64,000 bases of DNA from Fragaria x ananassa (taxonomy: Eukaryota; Streptophyta; Magnoliopsida; Rosales; Rosaceae), in the NCBI GenBank assembly GCA_034370585.1, contig CP139763.1, positions 13,454,001 through 13,518,000 on the forward strand. The letters run 5' to 3'. Under the pieces are notes generated by a model. The model had not been told where the DNA came from. It saw only the letters and a program-made list of their open reading frames with translations, and did no database searches. How positions within the stretch are numbered: the stretch's first letter is position 1; every line of letters starts with the position of its first letter. The translations under genes were made by a program, and so were the position numbers. This document shows, in pieces, positions 56,574 through 64,000 of this stretch.

Positions 56574-57638
56574 ATGAGTGGCACGATAGACTCTTGGCGG
56601 CGACCTTATAAAGTGACCAAGTCTATTGTTACCACCCCTTTGGTTGTTAACCAAGCGCCCCAAGCAGTGGTTCCTGCTGCTATCAGTTCTTCTGGGGTTA
56701 CCCTTCAAGCTCTTTTGCAGCGGGCGAGTCTAGTAGAACGGAAGTTATTACATTCTTTCTGCCAATCTGTTGGCATTGCTGGAGCCGAACATCCACCCAA
56801 GGGTCCTATTGAGGTAGATGGAGACGAGATTGAAAGCGTCATGGCTACAACTGCTCGCAATTTTCAAGTGCTGCATGGGGTGAGCGGCCATGAACACAAA
56901 CTTCGTCAATTACTCCGCAATGCTGAAACTGAGTTGGCCAAGGCAAAAGAGGCGACAAAATGTGAGCGGTTAATGAAAGATAAGTTCAAAAATGACCTAC
57001 TGGATAGCCAAGAAAAGCTGGACACCGCTCGGAAAAAAGCACTAGATGATGACATCAAGCTGCGGTCAATGGAGTCTGAAGTTGAACGTTTGCAACAGCT
57101 TCACGCATCTCATGCTAGTGAACTTGAGTCTTTGCAGATGGTGCTGAACACCAAGTCTGCCGAAGTGGACAACCTGCAAGCGGCTCAAATTGAGTCCCAG
57201 CAGCGGTTGAGGCTAGAGCTGGAAGCTAAATTTTCCGCCAAGGAAACCCAACTTCGTAAAGTAGCAAAAGATCAAGTAGCGGCTGAGAACATAAACGGGT
57301 TGATTGTTATCGATTGTATCAACTTTGCCAAATATGTCGCTTGGGAAGCCGCTCAGGCTACTCAACCGAGGCCTACAATCAAACGATTGTTCCTCTTGAA
57401 CAGGCTGGACAGCAGAGCCAACAGAAGTCCCCCAGTGCCGCTCATGATGCTGATCAACCATTATCCGCTAATGAAGGTAGTTACATTTCTTCCTCCCCTG
57501 GTCTTTCTTGTGATAGTCAAAAGTCTGACTCTAACCCTAAAACTCCCTCTCCCACCCCATAGGAGGAAATCAGGAGTCGTCGGAGACAGAAGAGGTGAAA
57601 ACAGAGGAGGGCATCGACACTGTCTCAAAGTAGCCTAG
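56574..57638 (+). CDS. Transposon-associated coiled-coil protein (putative gypsy-type transposon ORF)
   Basis: A 354-codon open frame, continuous with an open stretch upstream to about 56470. Residues 80-240 form a long heptad coiled coil (Glu/Lys/Leu-rich, 'AETELAKAKEA', 'MESEVERLQQLHASHASELESLQ'). Then 'INFAKYVAWEAAQA' occurs, and the tail is probably read out of frame from about residue 280, because a second frame (57314-57562) continues with plausible Ser/Pro-rich protein. Such coiled-coil proteins accompany the 'putative gypsy type transposon' family in plants. It lacks an N-terminal domain, so it is probably one exon of a truncated gene. Confidence 0.45.
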   Translation: MSGTIDSWRRPYKVTKSIVTTPLVVNQAPQAVVPAAISSSGVTLQALLQRASLVERKLLHSFCQSVGIAGAEHPPKGPIEVDGDEIESVMATTARNFQVLHGVSGHEHKLRQLLRNAETELAKAKEATKCERLMKDKFKNDLLDSQEKLDTARKKALDDDIKLRSMESEVERLQQLHASHASELESLQMVLNTKSAEVDNLQAAQIESQQRLRLELEAKFSAKETQLRKVAKDQVAAENINGLIVIDCINFAKYVAWEAAQATQPRPTIKRLFLLNRLDSRANRSPPVPLMMLINHYPLMKVVTFLPPLVFLVIVKSLTLTLKLPLPPHRRKSGVVGDRRGENRGGHRHCLKVA

Positions 57639-58607
57639 ATGTGGGGAGCGGGGAGCTTTCAACCGTTGGGTCTTGCGAAGAAGTTATTAATTCTAATGTT
57701 TAGATGATCCACCCATATGGGTTTTATTTTCGTAATTAACTAGTTAAGACATCTGTTTTGTCCCACGTCCTCAGCGGAGGTGCGATGAGGTGATTGTGCT
57801 TCCAAAAGTAAAACAAACGTGTGCGGGGCGTGCCACCTCGCGGACGAGGAAAGAGAACGATGCGCGTTCTTGACTTCTAACCAGGCGAAAGAAAGCTCCG
57901 GTGTCACCTCGCGGGCGAGGAAATATTTACGAGCTTAGTTTTCTCGGTCACCTGTCGATCGATACTCACTGTCAGAGCGAGCAGAGCAACAAAAGGGAAA
58001 TCGGAGACGAGTCCTGACGGGCTCTGAGATCTAAGGCAGAGTGCGCTTAGAACGTAAGGGTTTTCGAGGATGCTCGAAGGTTTGCAGTTGTACTGTTTGA
58101 TTGATTGTTTGTGTAGAGTTGTGTGTTTTGGTAGATTCTGTCGAGCTTCTTTATATAATCATCCGTAAGGAACCCGCGGAGACTTAATCACAATCCAATT
58201 CGGACTCGTCAATCAAAATCCCACAAGGATACGATCAATTCGCCAACCGTGCGCTCCATGCAACACGTGTCAAACCAACCCCGCTTAGGTCTCGTTCACC
58301 GCCTCGCATCATTTCACTGTAGAGTCATATGCGAACTCGAACACTAAACGACCTTATCCCGAGGGTATCATCGTCCATTTCCAACTCTACCTCGCCAGGC
58401 ACTGTAGAGTCCCACGCGAACTGGAAATAAAAGATCCCGTGAGGACATCGAATCTCGCGGGGTATCGAATCTTCTGGACAAAGTCTTCGTCACGTGCTGC
58501 CAGACCTCGCCACCCTTTGTGGGCTAAAAAGGCCACAGGTATTGGCCCAAATGCTATCCAAGGCCTATCTCGAGTCTTGGACCGAAAATGCCCATTGGGC
58601 TCAAACA
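57639..58607 (-). mobile_element. 3' LTR of the minus-strand Tat element (left edge uncertain)
   Basis: On the minus strand a polypurine tract (58620-58608, AGGGGGCA core) is followed at 58607 by TGTTTGAG, the classic PPT/3' LTR junction. A TATATAAAG promoter box lies at about 58150. Two CCTCG(C/T)CCGCGAGG palindromes sit at about 57830 and 57905. The left end, somewhere between about 57640 and 57830, cannot be set without the other LTR. Confidence 0.55.
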
Positions 58608-58620
58608 TTGCCCCCTAGGC
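58608..58620 (-). other. Polypurine tract of the Tat element
   Basis: CCTAGGGGGCA on the minus strand, directly before the TG of the 3' LTR. It would prime plus-strand DNA synthesis of the retrotransposon. Confidence 0.55.
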
Positions 58621-58834
58621 CTTAAGCTTAATCCACTTCGCAACGGATAAGCGAAAAGGCCTAAATAAGCTTTTTCCAGGGAACCCGTATTTCAAAAGGT
58701 ACTGACGCTTCGGCGTCATCGCCTCCCTTCATCATTACGGCTTTTTGAATTTTGAAACGCGCTGACGTTTCGGTCGTCATTGCGTCTTTTCGTTACGGCC
58801 ACTGATTGACAGGGACATTACGGTTCGTCTCCTT

Positions 58835-58840
58835 TATAAA
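58835..58840 (+). promoter_or_regulatory. TATA box of the antisense plant-mobile-domain gene
   Basis: TATAAA lies about 105 bp before the ATG at 58941 on the + strand, opposite to the retrotransposon's own direction. Position suits a promoter of the antisense gene. Inferred from sequence only. Confidence 0.45.
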
Positions 58841-58940
58841 CCTCGATGCGGGTCCCCACATCTCACCATCGCTTTCCAATCAACCTTTGCCTTTTGCAAC
58901 CAGCCAAACTCCAGCACCGACCTTACTCCGACCAGAAACA

Positions 58941-61900
58941 ATGGCACCAAAACCCGCTGCTAATGACCCAAAACTTAGCCTCACTGCGGCGACCTCCTGG
59001 TCGACCAACCTCGCTCGCCGCTTCGCCGGCAACCCGCCTCAAGGAACGCCCATTTACTTCCTTGAGACAGGGGCAGCCCTGCTCGGTCCGACTCCGTCAC
59101 AGACTCCGTCCGCCGCTGATCTCAACCACTACACCACCTCCGTGCGCCGACCAATCTTAGCCCAACGGCGCGAACCGGGGAACTTCTCCTCCTGGCAAGC
59201 CCGTTCCCATATAAACGTCCGGGTCGGAGAGTGGCCCAGCGCCACTGCGGAGGATCGGGCGTGGTACGCGGAACGCCTCCAGACCGACCAGACGATCTGG
59301 GAAGCAACCGGCATCCACGAAGCCATTGCTCTGAGTTTCTCACTGCCCCCTCACACCGACCGAGCGCCTATCGCTGCCATGGCCTGTTTATGGAACAGTG
59401 CCACTAACACCTTCGACTTCCCCTTCGGGCAGATGGGCATCACTCTGCTGGACATCCTCACCATCATCGGGCTGCAGATTCACGCAAAGCCATACGCGCC
59501 AGGCGACTTTGCGTCGACCGAGTTCACACACGCCTGCAACCTGGGGGCCCACCGCGCCCTGAGAGGTTCATATGGGGCGTGGAGGAAGTTTTACATCGGC
59601 CACGCGGAGCAGCATGAAGGAGGCATCGCCTTCCTTGAGTATTGACTCGACAAATTCATTTTCTGCGGCAGTGCTCACAAACCAACAGGGAAGTGGACCA
59701 AGCTGGCCGAAGCACTGTACAATGGGGTTGAAGTCGGGCTAGGGCAACCCGTACTGGGCGCGCTCTACCGGACCTTGCACCTGCTGTCCTTGAGGCCCTT
59801 CCATCTTTCTGGCGGCCCTCTGTGGATTCTGGACCTGTGGACGCAGCTGTACTTTCCGCTCTTCCGGCGAGCCCCAGTGGAATTCCTGCCTGAGGACCGG
59901 CTGCTTGGCTTTGTGGTGTGCAGGAACGCTGCGAATCGAACTCCGCTGTCCTTCTTCGCCAGCCTTTCCATCCTCTACAACCACCTTGAGCCGCCTCCCA
60001 CCATGGATATGATGGTCCGCCGGCACCATCCCGAAGTCCTATCGACGGGCTTCTTCCCCCGCCATAGTTCGGACAACGATGCGAGGACTGTCTTCGTGAG
60101 AGCAACCTCGTGCTGTGACCTTCAGCTCGCCGAGGACGAACAAGGCTTCGAGCTGTATGCCCCCAATCACTTCGCGAGGCAACTGGGCTTTCATCAAGGG
60201 ATTCCCTATCCGCTTCTCCACTCGGTCAATAAGTACACCTCGTGGAGGAAGGTTGGCGAATCCGACCGGGTCACCCCGCTGCTAAACATCTTCCCTCTTT
60301 CTCCTAACTTGCTGGAGATTGAGCCTTCGCAGGGCGTCGACCCCGCCTACCTCACTTGGTGGCGGTCCTTGTCCGACAACCATTGGGAGTTCCCAGATGA
60401 TGCGGTCTTCGCGGCCATCTTTCGTCCCTTATACGACATTCTGGGCGAATCAGACCGCAACATCCTCGATGCCCAGCGTGACCGAGCAAAGAGGGGTTCA
60501 GGGGCTGCGACGGGAACTAGGCTCGCGCTCCCGCCAGTTCCTGCTACTCGCCGCCCGACGGGGATCGTCATTTGAGAACGCGATCCCGTACTCGAGGTAT
60601 GTCACTAAATGTTATAAATTTCAAACCTCCTTTGACATATAAAATGCTTCTTCCTAACCCTCTTGTTTACTTCTCAGTCTGCCCCCCGCCGGAGAACAAT
60701 CGACAAGTTTGAAGGTACCAGAGGAAAAGCATCTGTCCGGAGGGAAACTGTGGCGGGCCACGACAGTGAGACTGCCCCTGTCGTTCCTCGGCCAACGAGC
60801 GACGAAAGCTCGCGAAAGCGTCCTATTGAGGACGAAGAGGACTTGCTCGAAGATGCACGGTATCAGCGAGAGTATGGTTTGGTAAGCAACCCGGTAAGCA
60901 GACCATCTTCGGATTAATTTTTCAAAAGCCAATCAACGACTCGCTAGCTTTGCTTTTGACAGGTTCGCCGCACCTGTCCTCGCCTCACTGTCATTGAAGA
61001 GGCGCCAGTGATAGCGGAAGTCCCGCCTCCAGAACCACTTGTTGGAGAAACAACCTTGGCCATCGAGGAGATCGCTGTGGCAGGCGCGGAAACAGTCCTC
61101 GAAGAAATTGGTGGGGCTAGCGAGGGGATCGCCCTTGAAGAAGCTGCCGAAGCCAACGAGGAGATGATCTTCGAAGAAGCTGTTGAAGCCAGCGAGGAAA
61201 TGATCTTCGAAGAAGCTGTTGAAGCCAGCGAGGGAATGGTCGTCGAGGAAGTTGGTGCGGCCGCGGAGAAAATCGCCATGGCGACCGAAAAGGCTGGCAT
61301 GGCTATTGAGGAAGTCACGGTGCAACCGTCTTCTCCAACCGCCGTTTCAAGTGAACCTGGTCCAAACTCAGAGTCTACCTCGGCTCTTGCTGATGATGAA
61401 GTTCTTGACCAGTCCATCCAACTCTCCGACCCTACTGCCCCTTCAGCATTTTCGCCAGAAGGCCTCCAATTGGTGCTTTGGGCTCCTCCTCTGCGATTGG
61501 GCCGAGCGGGTCAGACCAACGAAGTGCCTCCGGCGGTTCCAACAGAGGATCCCCAGCCGCTGCTTGAGCTTTCTCCACTGCAACCGGACCCGACGGCTCA
61601 GGCCAAAGAAGTGGAGACAGAAACCGCTTGTGGCACTCCGTCACCCACTCCAGAGATTGAGGCGGCTGCCGAGGTTGAACAAACCACTCCGGCCCCAACG
61701 AGAACACCTGGCGAGGAGTCTTCTTCCTTGGGTACCCGGGCCGCTCGTCTTTAGGCCCGGACTACCCCGCCTACTGATCCAGAGCCCATTCGCCTGGCCC
61801 GGGCTTTCCTTCACGGGCTACTGCGCCAAGGCCATCGAATGAATGTTTTTGACTTGGTGGGGCGCGTCCGCGAGGCTCACGAAGTTCTGAGTTGGCAACT

Positions 61901-62351
61901 CGCTGGCGGCAATTCTGCTCTAGACCATGTGTCGGAACTGGCTGACGCTGTCGAGTTGCAGGCTCGCCGAGTTCAAGATGTCAGTGCTCAATCGGCTTCC
62001 CATGAGGAAGCTCGCCAAGCCTTAGGTAATCAGATGGCAAACCTTTTAACCGAGCTTGGTGACGTTAACATCCTGGGAGCTTCTTCAGCGAATTCAAGCA
62101 TTGGCTATGCTCGGCAGGTGAAAGCCCTGGAAGCCCAGATAGCGGAGCTGCAAACTCAGCTCGCTCAAGCTCGCCAAAACTTGGCCCGCGCTGAGGAAGT
62201 GGAGACCCGCTTGCAGGCCGCGGAGGAGACCCAAGAAGCTTTGGACTCGGCTATTGCTGCTGCCGATGAAGCCCAAGCCCAGGCCTATGAGGAAGAGATG
62301 GCCTTAGAAGGCCTTCTCTTAGACTTGTATAGGGCTTCTTGGCGGGTTTAG
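58941..62351 (+). pseudogene. Plant-mobile-domain protein encoded antisense in a Tat element
   Basis: Exons 58941-60596, 60678-60881 and 60963-62351, separated by two 81-bp GT-AG introns, all in phase 0, give about 1083 codons. From residue about 158 ('FDFPFGQMGITLLDILTIIGL') the protein matches the plant mobile domain (PMD), also found in MAIN-type host proteins. A Ser/Arg region follows, then an acidic segment with 12-residue repeats (about 61130-61290) and a C-terminal Ala/Glu/Gln-rich coiled coil (61950-62290). Three in-frame stops interrupt it: TGA 59643 (Trp context), TGA 60573 and TAG 61752. All are single transitions from sense codons. Extra antisense ORFs between integrase and 3' LTR are known in Tat-lineage elements. 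Confidence 0.65.
61130..61290 (+). repeat. 36-bp tandem repeat in the plant-mobile-domain gene
   Basis: Units encoding EEMIFEEAVEAS and variants (EEAAEAN, EGMVVEEVGAA) repeat three to four times in frame, forming an acidic helical segment. The two central units are identical or nearly so. Confidence 0.8.
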
Positions 62352-63407
62352 GTTTGAATTGTATTTGCCCCCTTATGTATGAACTTTTTATGATAATGTT
62401 AAAGTTGAATTTTTCCCGCTCTTTGCCAACTATTACGTAATGACTGTCAGGAAAAAATCTTTTTCCGAGATTTGGTGATGGTTTCCAATGTAACTACTTG
62501 CTTGGAACGCGAGTAGTCATTATGGAAAAATGCGTCTGACCTTATCTCCATAGCTCATATCTCGGAGCAAATACTGTGTGGAGGACAACTATTGAACGTA
62601 CAATCGCCCTTTCCGCCTATAAAAAGAAACGCTTGACTGGGGTGAAGTATCAGTGAAGTCTTTGCCCCCTCGCCATGATTTCTTATTCCCTTCTGTTCAT
62701 CCTCTTGTCCCTGCTTAAAGCAAAACCCCCAACCATACATTCTCACTCTTTGCCCTTGCTAATTCTGAAAATCTACTCTCAGGCCAAGAGTGATTCTGGA
62801 AATCTACTCTCAGGCCAAGCCTTTGTTCGGCCTGACCAAAGGTTGGGTACCCTCTGCCTTGCGCCTGCTGTTCTATCCGCGCTTGAGGCTCTGCCTGCCC
62901 TTCAAACGAAGACCGGTGGTAGCATGAGGGATCTTGGCCCACCAGATCTCTTAGCTTCCCAACACTTTGTCTTAGGTCCAGGCCGGGGTCAAGGCTCATG
63001 CTGGTCTAAAGAAGCGAGATGTTTGTCAACTTTGAGCGGCGGACGCGGCGGCAGACTTTCTTTAGCCTTGCGAGACATGTGGGATGAAGCTTCCAGTACC
63101 TGTAGATCTATGCTTTCTGAATGTAAACATAGTCTGGTTTCACCTTTTTTGTCAATGTAATTGATTTGGCCGCAAAGCCATAGTTCGAAACATGTATTGA
63201 ACAAAGTCAAAAAGGCAAAAATAAATGAATCTATTTTTTTAGGGCCTCTGGAATAGGCCCGAATCTTGTACTAGTCTTTGTGTTTAGACTTTGCACGTTT
63301 ACAAATAATGGAGAGAATGATAGAGTTATCTTATTTTTAAGGGCCTCTGGAATAGGCCCCAATCTTATACTGGCCTTTTTAGGCGGGTATGTTACAATGT
63401 ACTCTAG
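62352..63407. other. Internal noncoding region of the Tat element
   Basis: Between the antisense gene and the integrase fragment. A + frame at 62675-63160 has a hydrophobic start but no recognisable domain and includes a 27-bp duplication ('aaatctactctcaggccaag' at about 62769 and 62798). I do not call it a gene. Two copies of AGGGCCTCTGGAATAGGCCC (about 63240 and 63340), each a small palindrome, lie near its end. Confidence 0.4.
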
Positions 63408-63706
63408 TCTTCTATCCCGGGTTGCCCCCTAGTGTTAGGCGGCGGAGTGAAAACGCGATGGCGCGTAACACTATTGACTGTAGTAGCGGGATCCGGTGGA
63501 GGTGAAGGATCCTCGCGCTCCCAAACTCCTGCAATGTGGCGCTTGAGGAAGCGTCCATTTATAGGGTTGCGATGAATAGTACCGTCCAAGTCGCGCAGGT
63601 GGTATGTCCCCTTGGGAAGTATACGGTGAACAATAAAGGGGCCATCCCAGCGAGCGGACCACTTGCCCCGACCGTCTGTTTTATCTCCAAGCGGGAGTAC
63701 GGCGCG
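63408..63706 (-). pseudogene. Integrase C-terminal fragment of the Tat element
   Basis: The minus strand encodes 'GKWSARWDGPFIVHRILPKG', 'YHLRDLDGTIHRNPINGRFLKRH', partly written here: the SH3-like C-terminal region of Ty3/gypsy integrases, including the usual W-x-G-P-F and D-x-D-G. It stops at 63404. Upstream (to the right) the frame runs into a different LTR at 63707, so the rest of pol is cut away. Confidence 0.75.
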
Positions 63707-64000
63707 TGATCTACGCATTTTATGCTTGATTATTAATGTCTTTCTCTCTACATTTTGCTTTGTTATGAGCTTAGTAAATATATTTCTAACTTGTTTTATG
63801 TTTTTAGGTAGAAAATAAAGGAGAAATAATAAAAGAGGCGATTTGGACCAAAATATGTGCAATTACATGGTATTCTCGGCCAAAGAAGAATTGGAGTAAA
63901 AAAGGAAGCTTGTGTTGACTAGAAAACAATTTCCTATGTTGACTAGGATATGGAGCAAGTAGTGATGCATGGACATTGATGAAGTCTAGTCCATGAAGGA
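63707..64000 (+). mobile_element. Start of a Tat-like LTR, continuing beyond the window
   Basis: TGATCTACGCATTTTATGC at 63707 is a diverged form of the terminus at 1204, and the following 'tttttaggtagaaaataaaggag' parallels 1300-1330 ('tttctaggtcacaaataaagtcgaggag'). It interrupts the integrase fragment. Confidence 0.5.

Noticed and set aside
59122..60105. Minus-strand Arg/Gly-rich frames
   Set aside because: Shadows of the plant-mobile-domain exon in GC-rich sequence.
62675..63160. 161-codon frame with hydrophobic N-terminus
   Set aside because: Looks like a signal peptide by composition, but the rest is low-complexity, contains an internal 27-bp duplication and lies in retrotransposon noncoding sequence.
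1..64000. tRNA or rRNA genes
   Set aside because: Only primer-binding-site complements to tRNA-Met were found (22794, 37325, 49626); no cloverleaf with A and B boxes was recognised by eye.

Overview
This window looks like one arm of a eudicot nuclear chromosome. One well-supported single-copy gene sits in roughly 60 kb of nested transposable elements, endogenous viral sequence and broken host genes. Plant hallmarks are short GT-AG introns, CACTA and hAT elements, Tat and Tekay-type Ty3/gypsy retrotransposons, and a FRIGIDA-like gene. The mixture of an endogenous florendovirus, plant-mobile-domain retroelements and aldo-keto reductase remnants would fit Rosaceae, but that placement is inference.

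Layout. 1-1203: unassigned GC-rich repetitive sequence. 1204-2850: a Tat-like LTR carrying four back-to-back stem-loops with an identical 14-nt tip. 2851-4850: LTR remnants. 4902-10036: a Tat-lineage Ty3/gypsy element (LTR, gag, protease, RT, RNase H), riddled with stop codons and cut off in the integrase zinc finger. 10340-11355: two tandem aldo-keto reductase remnants. 12458-13240: an F-box pseudogene. 14025-15488: a CACTA element with exact target duplication. 16338-19343: a terminal-inverted-repeat element into which two hAT elements inserted (both with exact 8-bp duplications). 19359-19758: a fold-back MITE.

19777-37336: three copies of a florendovirus-like endogenous pararetrovirus. Copy A (+) and copy B (-) meet tail to tail and form a palindrome of about 6 kb. 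Copy C (-) follows B across a rearranged junction and is split by a 3.6-kb CACTA element whose empty site is preserved in copy B. 37402-39752: another fold-back MITE, an EF-hand gene fragment and low-complexity sequence. 39923-43575: a second CACTA of the same family, itself hit by a third hAT, then abruptly joined to a truncated Tekay-type gypsy element (43576 to about 46890, minus). 46893-49690: a further CACTA-like element and LTR/TRIM remnants.

50397-53937 (minus): a complete three-exon FRIGIDA-like (FRL4-type) gene, the only intact host gene, with an expanded C-terminal octapeptide repeat. 55411-64000: more retroelement material. The most notable part is a minus-strand Tat element: integrase C-terminus at 63408-63706 and polypurine tract plus 3' LTR at about 58607. 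Between them lies an antisense, spliced, plant-mobile-domain gene (58941-62351) with its own TATA box. It is open except for three nonsense transitions.

The intact FRL gene apart, the genes do not form a pathway. The window mainly records serial insertion, inverted duplication and methylation-style C-to-T decay.
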